From: Moellerella sp963519845
GTDB lineage: Bacteria; Pseudomonadota; Gammaproteobacteria; Enterobacterales; Enterobacteriaceae
Assembly (NCBI GenBank): GCA_963519845.1
Contig: CAUQNX010000011.1
Coordinates: forward strand, 62,001 to 126,000
Direction: 5' to 3'
Length of the DNA: 64,000 nucleotides
The notes beneath the pieces were generated by a model. That model saw nothing but the letters and a program-made list of their open reading frames with translations, was not told where the DNA came from and did no database searches. How positions within the stretch are numbered: position 1 is the first letter of the stretch; each line of letters starts with the position of its first letter. Below are positions 27,870 to 36,399 of this stretch, one piece after another. A program made the position numbers and the translations under genes.

Positions 27870-29804
27870 TTATGGATTGGTTATCGCAAGTTTTGCTACA
27901 TTTTGTCGTTGCTCAAGAAAGGCAATGGCTTTTGACAAGCTACGGGTACGAGGTGATGGCGGCAAACTGCTCAAAAATATTTCACCATAGGGACGCGTCA
28001 CCAATCTATTATCACAAATAACAATAACGCCATAATCGCTCTTATCACGAATAAGTCGACCAACCCCCTGCTTTAAGGTGATCACCGCATCCGGTATTTG
28101 AACCTCTTTAAAAGGATCACCACCACGTAGCTGGCAATCTTCAATACGTGCTCGTAGCAGAGGATCATCGGGTGCGATAAAAGGCAGTTTGTCGATGATC
28201 ACACAGGTTAAACTGTCGCCTCGAACATCCACCCCTTCCCAAAAACTGCTGGTGGCGACCAATATGGCATTTCCGGCAGCAATAAATTGCGATAACAGCT
28301 TGTTTTTGCTGGTCTCACCCTGTACTAAGACGGGTAAGGTTAACGAGGCTTTAAACTCCTCTGCCAGCTCGCGCATCATTTGATGTGAGGTACAAAGAAA
28401 GAAGCAGCGACCTTTATTTTTATCGATCAATGGCTTTAGCATACTCGCTAAGCGTACTGCACTGCCTCTAAAATTCGGTTCAGGCAGAAAACGCGGTACA
28501 CACAAAAGAGTTTGTGTTTCAAAATCGAAGGGGCTGGCCAATAATAGGGTTTTCGCATTATTGAGCCCAAGGCGGTCAGTAAAATAATTAAGTTTATCAT
28601 CGACGGATAAGGTCGCCGAGGTAAAAATCCAACTGCCTTCGCGATCAGCCAACATCTGCTGAAATTTCTCAGCAACGGTCAATGGCGTTAATGCTAATAG
28701 AAAGAAGCGGCCATAACTCTCAAACCAGTAGCTGAAACCCGGTGTCGATACCTCTTTTAAGCGATTAAGACGGCTACGATAGAGGGTGACACGTTCAAAA
28801 ATTGAGTCGAGCATTTGTGAGCGACCCAGAGAGGATTTGATCACCTCATAACAGAGTTCTAGTGCATCATCTAATAGTGTTAATGCGCGCTGCGCTGGGG
28901 GTTGAGCCAATAATTCACGCAGATTGCCACGAAAACTATTTTCGCCCATCATCAAACGAAAATCCATCACACTCTGAGCGAGACGATCAGCACTCTTCTG
29001 TAATTGCGCTTGATCTTTGACTTCCGTCCGGTAAGCAAAAATCATATCTCTCGATACATCAAGCAGTTGTCTACTACTAAGCTGCTGGCCAAAATATTGA
29101 CTGGCAATATCAGGTAACTGATGAGCTTCATCGAAAATCATCACATCGGCATCGGGGATCAACTCACCAAATCCGGTGTCTTTAACCACTCGGTCAGCCA
29201 TAAATAAGTGATGATTAACCACAATAATATCAGCTTCCATAGCCTTGCGACGCGCCTTAAGCACAAAGCACTCTTTATAGCGCGGGCAATCACTACCCAA
29301 ACAGTTATCATTGGTACTGGTAACTAATGGCCAAACAGCATTATCTTCGGCAATACCATTACAGCTACCGACATCACCGGTTTCCGTCTCAATTGACCAA
29401 CTGCGCAGACGAACTACGCTAGTGAGGATTTCATGATCTAGCGTCCCGCCACCTAGCGCTTGCTGGTCTAGCCGCTCTAAGCAGAGATAATTGGAACGCC
29501 CTTTTAATAAGGCCGTATTCCCCTGATATTGGATCGCGTCAATAATGGTGGGCAGATCGCGATGATAAAGTTGGTCTTGTAGCGCTTTAGAGCCAGTAGA
29601 GATAATCACTTTCTTACCGGATCGCAATGCAGGCACCAAATAAGCGTAGGTTTTTCCTGTCCCTGTTCCCGCCTCAACAACCAGCTGTTGCTTAGATTCA
29701 ATAACCTCATTGATCGCTTGCGACATCTGAACTTGCGCTTCCCTCGGCTGAAAACCGGGTAACGCTTTTGCGAGTACACCTTTTGTTGAAAAATCGTCAA
29801 ACAC
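27870..29804 (-). CDS. yoaA: YoaA, DinG-like Fe-S DNA helicase
   Basis: The proposed start is a GTG (29804), giving 644 residues in register with E. coli YoaA (about 636). An in-frame TTG ten codons earlier is possible. Superfamily 2 motifs are visible: EAGTGTGKT, then FDEAHQLPDIASQYFGQ and GVGRLIRD. Cysteines that hold a 4Fe-4S cluster lie in YLCLERL, GSCNG and NCLGSDCPRYKECF. In E. coli YoaA works with HolC (chi) in replication repair. It lies upstream of tsaB on the same strand and divergent from yoaB. Confidence 0.93.
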   Translation of the reverse strand: MFDDFSTKGVLAKALPGFQPREAQVQMSQAINEVIESKQQLVVEAGTGTGKTYAYLVPALRSGKKVIISTGSKALQDQLYHRDLPTIIDAIQYQGNTALLKGRSNYLCLERLDQQALGGGTLDHEILTSVVRLRSWSIETETGDVGSCNGIAEDNAVWPLVTSTNDNCLGSDCPRYKECFVLKARRKAMEADIIVVNHHLFMADRVVKDTGFGELIPDADVMIFDEAHQLPDIASQYFGQQLSSRQLLDVSRDMIFAYRTEVKDQAQLQKSADRLAQSVMDFRLMMGENSFRGNLRELLAQPPAQRALTLLDDALELCYEVIKSSLGRSQMLDSIFERVTLYRSRLNRLKEVSTPGFSYWFESYGRFFLLALTPLTVAEKFQQMLADREGSWIFTSATLSVDDKLNYFTDRLGLNNAKTLLLASPFDFETQTLLCVPRFLPEPNFRGSAVRLASMLKPLIDKNKGRCFFLCTSHQMMRELAEEFKASLTLPVLVQGETSKNKLLSQFIAAGNAILVATSSFWEGVDVRGDSLTCVIIDKLPFIAPDDPLLRARIEDCQLRGGDPFKEVQIPDAVITLKQGVGRLIRDKSDYGVIVICDNRLVTRPYGEIFLSSLPPSPRTRSLSKAIAFLEQRQNVAKLAITNP

Positions 29805-30021
29805 GCCACAACCCGTTCTTTGGTAGGAATACAAAGTGGCTCACTTTATCACGCCTACCCTAGCCATGTTTAGCTAATTAACCTTTTTGCTAGTGGAATA
29901 GCTAAGACAAAAGCGCATAACCGCGATCTCTGTTCACTCTCAGCAGCAAAATCCATTACTCAAACCGCCGTTAAGCTGATATTCTGCTACTAAAAACCCC
30001 CTATACAATAAGGAATCTATA

Positions 30022-30372
30022 ATGGCAATCGAACGTATCGATCCCGAAGCTCGTTGGTCCGAAGCTGTGATCCATAATGATGTAATCTATTATACCAGCG
30101 TTCCTGAAACGCTGGATGGCGATATCGTGGAACAAACAACCAGTGCTTTAGCGGCGATTGACGTGATGTTACTGCGGTTAGATTCAGATAAAAGCTGTAT
30201 TCTTGATGCAACTGTTTTTCTGGCCGACAAGTCAGATTTTCAAGGTATGAATCAAGCTTGGGATGCATGGGTGGTGGCTGGAAATGCGCCAGTTCGCTGT
30301 ACGGTTGAAGCCGCACTAATGAATCCAAAGTATAAAGTTGAAATCAAAATTATTGCTGCTAAAACTTGTTAA
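30022..30372 (+). CDS. yoaB: RidA-family protein YoaB
   Basis: The 116-residue protein of the YjgF/YER057c/UK114 family has the arginine used for imine substrates (APVRCTVEA) and the end PKYKVEIKIIAA. E. coli YoaB has 114 residues. RidA proteins hydrolyse reactive enamines and imines; this subgroup is less well defined. AAGGA sits before the ATG, and a hairpin terminator follows. Confidence 0.93.
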   Translation: MAIERIDPEARWSEAVIHNDVIYYTSVPETLDGDIVEQTTSALAAIDVMLLRLDSDKSCILDATVFLADKSDFQGMNQAWDAWVVAGNAPVRCTVEAALMNPKYKVEIKIIAAKTC

Positions 30373-30411
30373 TTATATGAATGCAGTAAGCCCTAGAATA
30401 TTTGTCGCTTA

Positions 30412-30442
30412 ATCCATGCCCGCTAACACAGCGGGCATGGAT
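30412..30442 (+). terminator. Hairpin after yoaB
   Basis: A perfect 13-bp stem (ATCCATGCCCGCT / AGCGGGCATGGAT) with a 5-nt loop lies 39 bases past the stop. It has no T run. Confidence 0.65.
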
Positions 30443-30546
30443 TACATAGACGAAATATATCCTTAATAATCGCGATTGAGGCTAGAGATAAATCATCGAG
30501 AAAGAGTGTCGACTCAATTAAAATTTATCGCAGGGAAAGACCACAA

Positions 30547-30888
30547 TCACTCGCTATAAGCTGAATAGGTTTTACTTTTAGACAAATGTTGCTTAATAGC
30601 ATGTTGAACAGATGATGCATTGCTGTTTTCGGTAAAACTCAAGGCAACGGCGGCTTTTTCGTGTTGATCCATCTGTGAAAATGGCTTTGCTATACCGTTA
30701 ATTTCACTATTTTGTAGTTGTCCTGCCTTAATATGTCCATTAATAGCCGCTTGATTAGCATAAGACATACTATTTTCAACAAAACTTAAAGAAACAACCG
30801 CATTTTCGTGCGCATTATTGGCGATATTCGCACTAGCAGAAACACTCACAAATAGAGAAAGAACAACAGGAAATAGAACCTTTTTCAT
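30547..30888 (-). CDS. Small secreted protein with an internal duplication, unknown function
   Basis: The 113-residue precursor has a clear signal peptide (cleavage near ASA-N, residue 20). The mature part is two related ~32-residue units: HENAVVSLSFVENSMS... (about 27-58) and HEKAAVALSFTENSNAS... (about 76-107). About 14 positions match, including H-E-x-A, L-S-F, E-N-S, Q-x-A-I and H. No cysteine and no membrane segment remain. AAAGG lies before the ATG. I do not recognise a family. A perfect FNR consensus lies about 215 bases upstream, hinting at oxygen control. Confidence 0.7.
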   Translation of the reverse strand: MKKVLFPVVLSLFVSVSASANIANNAHENAVVSLSFVENSMSYANQAAINGHIKAGQLQNSEINGIAKPFSQMDQHEKAAVALSFTENSNASSVQHAIKQHLSKSKTYSAYSE

Positions 30889-31102
30889 AAAAATACCTTT
30901 GTAATTAAATAACGTTCTTCTACAAAACAGAACAAAAAAATAAAAGATGGCAGCTGTAGAAATTTAAATAAACATGCCATCTGAGAGAAATCAGTCTTTC
31001 TAAATAACCAGACTATCTTAACTGGGCTTACTATAGGTTATGGTCATAACAGCGAAAATTGACTTTTATGCAAATGACGAATGCATGAAACGCATATCAG
31101 AT

Positions 31103-31116
31103 TTGATGTGTATCAA
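31103..31116 (-). promoter_or_regulatory. Perfect FNR-consensus box
   Basis: TTGAT-GTGT-ATCAA is an exact match to the FNR consensus TTGATNNNNATCAA. On the minus strand a -10-like CATAAA follows about 40 bases downstream, towards the small secreted protein gene. The match is seen directly; regulation is inferred. Confidence 0.6.
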
Positions 31117-31333
31117 ATAGATACAATTAGGTTATTTTTTAGACTAATTAAATAACAATTCGCTCTAAGCTGTATAGATAGAATCGATTTTACAAAATTA
31201 TGAATATTTGGTTGGCTTAAATAACAGAGATTTAATTTTTAAATAGAGGGAATAGGAAATAATCTTATTTTTGGGCTAATAAATAGCAGAAGGTTTATTT
31301 TAAATATAGAATTTATATTAACGAAATAAAGAA

Positions 31334-31376
31334 AAATGCGACCAATGCATTTATAAATTAGGTATTGATCGCATTT
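31334..31376 (-). terminator. Terminator after mdtI
   Basis: A 13-bp stem with one mismatch (AAATGCGACCAAT / ATTGATCGCATTT) and a 17-nt loop lies 41 bases past the mdtI stop. Confidence 0.65.
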
Positions 31377-31416
31377 AAAAAAGACAAATTTATATTATCT
31401 AGCTGGAATCGTCTAT

Positions 31417-31749
31417 TTAAGACATCTTGATCATCACCATTCCTACCAGTAGTAGAAGAATGCCGCCCCAGCCTTTGTAGTTTAGTCGTTGGTTAAACAA
31501 GATCCAGCCCGCAGCGATAGTGGCAATAATACCAAAGGCACCCCATAGAGCATAAGCGACAGAGAGCTCGATACCTTTAACCGATTGAGCAAGCGCACTA
31601 AAAGCCCCTAAGACAGCGACCAGTGAAAGTACCCCAATCCATACACGTTTAAAACCATTCGACATTTTTAACAGGACATTGGCGAATATTTCGAGTACGA
31701 CAGCAAGGATTAAATAAGCGCCATGCCACCACTCAAATTGCGACAACAT
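31417..31749 (-). CDS. mdtI: Spermidine export protein MdtI (SMR family)
   Basis: The 110-residue protein has four transmembrane helices and the SMR membrane-embedded glutamate (VVLEIFANVLLK). It also has the late motif ELSVAYALWGAFG. It closely follows E. coli MdtI (109 residues). It forms a hetero-oligomer with MdtJ to export spermidine. The gene starts 2 bases after mdtJ. Confidence 0.95.
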   Translation of the reverse strand: MLSQFEWWHGAYLILAVVLEIFANVLLKMSNGFKRVWIGVLSLVAVLGAFSALAQSVKGIELSVAYALWGAFGIIATIAAGWILFNQRLNYKGWGGILLLLVGMVMIKMS

Positions 31750-31751
31750 GA

Positions 31752-32192
31752 TTAAGCTCCTTTAGTCTGACGGTTCACCGTTTGACTATTGGCAGATGCA
31801 CTTGTCTTCACGGCATTCACCGCGTTGGAAGCGATACTTTTCACTTTATCTGTTGATTTTTTGATGTTCGCTTTCTTCATACCGGACTTAATTAAACCGA
31901 TACCTACGATCAGAAAGACCAGACCGCCAATTTTCATTGGTGATAAAGACTCATCGAACCAAGTGACACTGAAGGAAGTGATGAGCAATATGCCGATACC
32001 TTCCCATAGGGCGTAGGCAACACCGAGAGCCACTTTTTTTACCGCAATGGCGAGTAAAATATAGGATGCAGCGATCATGACATACATCACCGCCATGCCG
32101 GACATATCCCCACTCACACTTGAGTACTTCATTGATAAAGTACCGATCACCTCGGTAACAATAGCTAAACCTAAAAATATCCAATATATCAT
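31752..32192 (-). CDS. mdtJ: Spermidine export protein MdtJ (SMR family) with extended C-terminal tail
   Basis: The 146-residue protein has four transmembrane helices, the SMR glutamate (LAIVTEVIGTLSMK) and ALGVAYALWEGIGIL. E. coli MdtJ has 121 residues. The extra length is a Lys/Ala/Ser-rich cytoplasmic-type tail after about residue 105 (KKANIKKSTDKVKS and onward). A TAGGAG ribosome site lies 7 bases before the ATG. The long leader upstream has a candidate leader peptide and two hairpins. Confidence 0.95.
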   Translation of the reverse strand: MIYWIFLGLAIVTEVIGTLSMKYSSVSGDMSGMAVMYVMIAASYILLAIAVKKVALGVAYALWEGIGILLITSFSVTWFDESLSPMKIGGLVFLIVGIGLIKSGMKKANIKKSTDKVKSIASNAVNAVKTSASANSQTVNRQTKGA

Positions 32193-32223
32193 GATAATCT
32201 CCTACTGAATGTCAGAGCATCTG

Positions 32224-32246
32224 CTGTTATTTTCTACCGATAACAG
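32224..32246 (-). promoter_or_regulatory. Leader hairpin just upstream of the mdtJ ribosome site
   Basis: A perfect 7-bp stem (CTGTTAT / ATAACAG) with a 9-nt loop lies about 20 bases before the mdtJ ribosome-binding site. It could take part in translational control; the pairing is seen and its function is inferred. Confidence 0.4.
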
Positions 32247-32297
32247 AGGTTATTAAAATTGATCTTTAAGATGCTAAAACAGTAATAATCTAGTTCG

Positions 32298-32327
32298 AAT
32301 AAAAACGAAATTTGGCTGCAAACAGCC
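32298..32327 (-). promoter_or_regulatory. Attenuator-like hairpin after the mdtJ leader peptide
   Basis: On the minus strand GGCTG-TTTG-CAGCC is followed by AAATTTCG and five T residues. It begins 24 bases after the leader-peptide stop, a layout like an attenuator. Confidence 0.45.
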
Positions 32328-32351
32328 TATGATTATAATTCAGGAAAGGAG

Positions 32352-32453
32352 CTATAATGCGCCGCACCAGTAGTGCTCACTGGCCAAGATGGCGGATAAG
32401 AAAAGGTAATGGGTGGTTCTACGTTGGATCTTGACGCGGTTCGCGTTAAGCAT
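32352..32453 (-). CDS. Candidate leader peptide for mdtJI (MdtU-like)
   Basis: This is a 33-codon frame starting with ATG at 32453 and ending TAG, 159 bases before mdtJ. The peptide begins MLNANRVKIQRRTTHYLF and ends HYWCGAL. E. coli mdtJI is reported to have a short regulatory upstream frame (mdtU) needed for spermidine response, and the length is similar. The peptide also has RRTTH, which as I recall it occurs in the ornithine-sensing arrest peptide SpeFL. There is no strong ribosome site before the ATG. CTCCT directly after the stop is complementary to the AGGAG of mdtJ. Confidence 0.5.
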   Translation of the reverse strand: MLNANRVKIQRRTTHYLFLSAILASEHYWCGAL

Positions 32454-32884
32454 GATATCACATTCATTTCATCAGATGGACCGCCCACCCAATTTACTCC
32501 GAATCCTCTATAATCTAGTTAATGTGGAGATATTTTTAACATAAGGATTTCATTAAATCAATGAATATAATAAACTTTTTTATAATTGCATAATTAACGA
32601 TTTGATTTTGCATATTTATGCAGTGATAAATCTGCCCTCTAATCTCCTTTAAATTCCATGAAAATCACATCACTATAAAGTATTGTATTAGGGGCAATTC
32701 CTCAGCGATTTGTTTGGTTAATTATTCATGCCCATTTCAGCCTAAAATAGGGATAAAACAAAAATAAGTGGCTAGATAGCTCAAGTAAGAACGAAAAGGC
32801 CTGTCCCCACAAGCCTCTCCGATAACGCCTGAACATATTGAAATTTTGAATTAAAAAAATAGAATGATCTTTTATCGATTTAAA
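32454..32884. other. Non-coding stretch upstream of the mdtJI leader
   Basis: About 430 bases hold the presumed mdtJI promoter and the downstream flank of the decayed MFS gene. Apart from a 7-base complementary pair (TGGGTGG near 32409 and CCACCCA near 32485), I see no gene or strong signal. Confidence 0.5.
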
Positions 32885-33894
32885 TCAGCTAAACTTTTCA
32901 TTTAAACTCAGCTGTTTCATATATCGGTAATGACTAAAGGTCATAATTAATGCACAGAAAGCGATAATAGCCCCCAATATAAAGCCGCCTGAATAACCCG
33001 CCACTGAGGTTAAACCGACTAACATCATTGAACTGGCTAACTCACCAATATCACGGGTACTCTGTACTGCGGTCATATCCGTGCCGGCTTGCGTATGCTT
33101 AGCGGCAAACTGCATCCCCGCAGTCATAATTGCCACTGATGTAATACCCGCAGATAAGGAGCCAAAAGTAATACAAACCGCAACCATAGTGACTGATACG
33201 CCATTCATTGACTGAGTCAACCAAAGTAAAGAGGAAACCAGCGCAAAGAGTAATCCAAAGGAGAATGCTCAGCCAAACACCAATCCGCCCCACCAGCCAG
33301 GCACCACCACCACAGCCGAGAATTAGAGTAACCATCCCTCCTGCCATGCCCATTTTACCGATATCCGCTAGTGACCAGCCGATATCAGTTAAAAAGAGTT
33401 TCGCCAAACCAAAACCCGAAACAGCCGTTACCGCAGATAGCAGTGTAAGCAGTAATAGCCGAGGCGCCCCTTTACGCCTTAACCTATTAATTAAACGTGC
33501 TTTTTCCCGAGTCTCATTTTGCGGTAGAGCCACTTTCAAACGATATAGACTGATACAGAGTAAGCTACAGAGTGGAACCATAGCCAATAGCAATAATGCT
33601 CCCCGCTGCCCTAATGTATCGTTCATCATCATCAGCCCAGCACCGCCGATAAAGAATCCGGCCATCACGCCTGCAATTTGTACCGCATTGATTTTAGATA
33701 ACATATGGCCGCTAACTTGTTCAGCCGCCATTCCATCGGTGGCAATATCCTGTGGTGATTAACACACAGAGGAATACCGCCAGATATAAGCGTTCTAGCG
33801 GGTTAGCGAACAGAGAGTAGCGAGCTAAATATAATGACAGTGTGATGCCGCCCATCACACTGCCGATAATCGCGATTAATCTCACTAAAAACAT
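32885..33894 (-). pseudogene. Frameshifted MFS transporter, possibly siderophore-related (RhtX/FptX-like)
   Basis: Three pieces in different frames join into one MFS transporter of about 345 residues. The first piece starts at ATG 33894 (MFLVRLIAIIGSVMGG). The second contains QDIATDGMAAEQ, a typical MFS loop. The third begins SSLLWLTQSMNGVS. Frame changes fall near 33760 and near 33265. About 60-70 residues expected at the N-terminus are absent. The start overlaps the stop of the upstream receptor remnant (TAATG), so the two were an operon. Transport of a siderophore is inferred from that pairing. Confidence 0.8.
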
Positions 33895-34841
33895 TAAAAA
33901 TCAGCCTTCAGAGTAAACATCAGACTACGAGGTTCACCATAGCGATTATTCCATTGCGGAGAAAAAAGCCCTGAATAGTAACGACGATCAAATAGATCAT
34001 GTTGTTGGACCCACCCGTCAATTTTGCCATTCAGACTAGAATCAAAACTCAGTTGTTCATTACGGAATTTATAGACTCCGCCCATCAACATAGCACCTTC
34101 ACCCGTTGCTGGGTCGATATTCCCCCATGCGCCAGCATAGAGTAAACGCGCTCTAACCTGCTGATAATCTGCGTTAAATTCAGCTTTCCAATCATCATTA
34201 ATCTGATGTTATATGCCCGCAAAGGTGCGAGTGGTATCCCATTTAAAACGATCCCAATCCACATTAAGATAGGTTTTGCGCGGTAAATGCAGATCACTAC
34301 CATCTTTTCCCATTGGGACGCCGGACATATTAGTGACTGAATCAATTGTTTGATATTGGGCGCCAACACGCAGTAAGGTATCAGGCGTTAAATCCGCGTC
34401 TACGGCAGCGTAAATCAGTTTAGTTTTTTGTTCAGAGACATCATAAAAATAATCTTTATCTTCCCATGCCACCACAACGCGGCCACGGATTGAGCCTGAT
34501 TCATTTAATAAGCCTCCCACATCCGCTTCACCACGATAGTACTCCCAACTGCCCGCGGATAAACTAAACTTGGCCATATTATCTTTTGGCGCATGTTTAC
34601 GCACCATATTGACTATCGCAGCAGGATTTACCATCCCATGTAATAAGCCGTTAGAGCCTCTTAATATCTCGATTTTTTCATAGATAGCCATATCTTGCGG
34701 TGAACTGGCCATATTGCCCATCAAAGCAGATACACCATCAATTTCAAATGAATCAATCTGAAAATCGCGAACATAATAGGCTGTTGTTAGTTTGACGAAA
34801 GGTGCACTAGTAACACCGTTAGCGCGTGTCATTACCTCATC
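33894..34841 (-). pseudogene. Decayed TonB-dependent siderophore receptor
   Basis: The frame reads through plug-domain motifs (DEVMTRANGVT, FEIDGVSALMGN, IEILRGSNGLLHGMVNPAAIVNMVRK) into barrel strands. It meets an in-frame TAA at 34209, continues (HQINDDWKAEFN, GAWGNIDPATGEGAMLMGG), and ends with a proper receptor C-terminus (YGEPRSLMFTLKADF). The signal peptide, any STN domain and the start of the plug are missing. About 200-250 residues of mid-barrel seem deleted near 34000-34050. It is a non-functional FpvA/FoxA-type receptor. Confidence 0.85.
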
Positions 34842-35413
34842 CTAGAATATTTAGCTGATGTTTCATCAAAGAGTGAAAAATGAGGTATATCAAAAATAAT
34901 ACTACTGTTTTTTGAGAACAAAGATACATTTTCGCCAATCAAACTTACAATGTTATCCTTTATTAATTCAACCACATCTAGTGTTAAATCTTTGCCTGCC
35001 TGTAATACGGATTGAGTCAATGTGAAGTTTTTATTAGCTATTATCGTAAAATCATTCTTTGCTTCTATATTTCCACTACTAATAATATTATTAACGTCAA
35101 AAATAATATTATTAGCCGAAATAGTTGTAGGTGAAAATTTAGTCGTTATAATTTCATGTAGTTTGAAATCATCCCTTGTTCCTCCCCGACTAATATCGAA
35201 ATTAAAATTACTTAGCACATCAACGACTAGATTATTTTTAGCTGAAATATTTCCTGAATAAATTTCATTATCTATCCATAAATTATGTCTTTGATATACT
35301 CTAACGGGAACCTCTCTTCCACCAAATTCTCGATATTCACCATTACGCTGATAATAATCAAAAAAAAGATATTGTCCCGTTGATAAACTTGGATTATTTA
35401 ATTCATCACCAGT
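34832..35413 (-). pseudogene. Fragment of a filamentous-haemagglutinin-like (TpsA) exoprotein
   Basis: An open frame of about 193 codons lies between an in-frame stop (35414) and TAA at 34832. It carries beta-helix repeats of the adhesin type (SGNISAKNNLVVDVLSN..., ISSGNIEAKNDFTIIANKN, LQAGKDLTLDVV). An upstream segment reads QRNGEYREFGGREVPVRVY. There is no signal peptide, TPS domain or C-terminal region. Its 3' end overlaps the start of the receptor remnant in another frame, marking a rearrangement joint near 34842. Confidence 0.7.
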
Positions 35414-35461
35414 TTAAATAAAAACCTATTTTGTTAATTTATGATAATAGAGAATGAAATA

Positions 35462-35493
35462 AAAACGGCACCCTAATATTAAGGTGCCGTTTT
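35462..35493 (-). terminator. Terminator of the tandem paralogue cluster
   Basis: A perfect 11-bp stem (AAAACGGCACC / GGTGCCGTTTT) with a 10-nt loop lies 60 bases after the last paralogue. It is T-rich on both sides. Confidence 0.85.
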
Positions 35494-35552
35494 AACATAC
35501 TATAGTTAACTATAAAAACAATTAGATATATTCATTAATCTATTAGTTTAAA

Positions 35553-36383
35553 TTATTTAATGACAGTTTTAGTAGACAACATACCGCATTGAACATAGCC
35601 ATCTGTATCATTTAATGGCGTTAAGCTTGAACCCATAGATTTATCATACTTAGAATCCGTCATAGAGTTAGTTAAAATATTTATATTACTTTCATCAGAA
35701 AAAACTGATGGGACATCAATAACAGCAATGTTAACTTTCTTTGTCATAGACTTAGTTAAGTCGACACTCTCTTTATTATATTTATCCATTATATCATCAT
35801 TTATCTTTTCCAACTCCTCAATATACTCGAAATCAGCAAACCGAGCTTCCCCATTTAGTTTAATTAGGCGTTTATTTAAATTAAATATCTGTGTAGATAA
35901 AGAAGATCTAAGTGGTTTTAGCTCCGAGTTTAATTTTATTATATTTTCTTTTAAATCATCTTCATCTAACACACCTTCTGAATAGCCAAAATTTATCGAA
36001 TCACACTCAATTTTAACAATAGTATCAGCTAATCCATTAGTTATATTATTTAAAAAATAACGAAGGCGATCATAATAAATAATAATATTTTTTATAACTG
36101 GAAATAACTCATTATTAACTGACCCTTTCATAATCATATTATCAATATTATTTTTAATTCCATTAAAACCAGACTCACCTGCTTTAATTTGTTCAAGAAA
36201 TTTATCTTTTTGAGAGAAATCAATTAAGCCATACAAAATAAGATCAGATTTAGATACATTGCCTTTTTCAGGATCATATAATTCACTCAATCTTTCTATT
36301 GGATGATTTCCTTTAAAAATAGTGTCATTTAATATTTCTTTAAACTCTTCTCTTGTATTGTTTTTTATTTCTTCCTTTGTCAT
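35553..36383 (-). CDS. Tandem paralogue copy 1, unknown family
   Basis: The start is the ATG at 36383, directly after GGAGG with ideal spacing, giving 276 residues. The protein is soluble and mostly helical by appearance, with no signal peptide, cysteine-rich cluster or known motif. It shares the N-terminus (TREEFKEILNDTIFKG), the core (YYDRLRYFLNNITNGLADTI) and the C-terminal DVPSVFSDESNINILTNSM with the next two genes. It is nearly identical to copy 2 from about residue 115 to 255. The C-terminal tail (VQCGMLSTKTVIK) differs from the other copies, and the usual NCKYD/DCKYD cysteine is serine. I do not recognise the family. Confidence 0.75.
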   Translation of the reverse strand: MTKEEIKNNTREEFKEILNDTIFKGNHPIERLSELYDPEKGNVSKSDLILYGLIDFSQKDKFLEQIKAGESGFNGIKNNIDNMIMKGSVNNELFPVIKNIIIYYDRLRYFLNNITNGLADTIVKIECDSINFGYSEGVLDEDDLKENIIKLNSELKPLRSSLSTQIFNLNKRLIKLNGEARFADFEYIEELEKINDDIMDKYNKESVDLTKSMTKKVNIAVIDVPSVFSDESNINILTNSMTDSKYDKSMGSSLTPLNDTDGYVQCGMLSTKTVIK

Positions 36384-36399
36384 TTTTACCTCCATAGAA

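Larger units (their letters stand above)
30889..31416. other. AT-rich intergenic region between the duplicated-repeat gene and mdtI
   Basis: About 530 bases hold no supported gene. They contain the promoter region of the downstream secreted protein, an FNR-like box and the mdtI terminator. Confidence 0.6.

Noticed and set aside
33208..33762. 184-codon plus-strand frame opposite the MFS remnant
   Set aside because: It has a serine/proline/arginine-rich composition typical of antisense frames and no signal or motif.
34085..34369. 94-codon minus-strand frame within the receptor remnant
   Set aside because: It is a shadow frame; the receptor homology lies in the other frame on both sides of the TAA at 34209.
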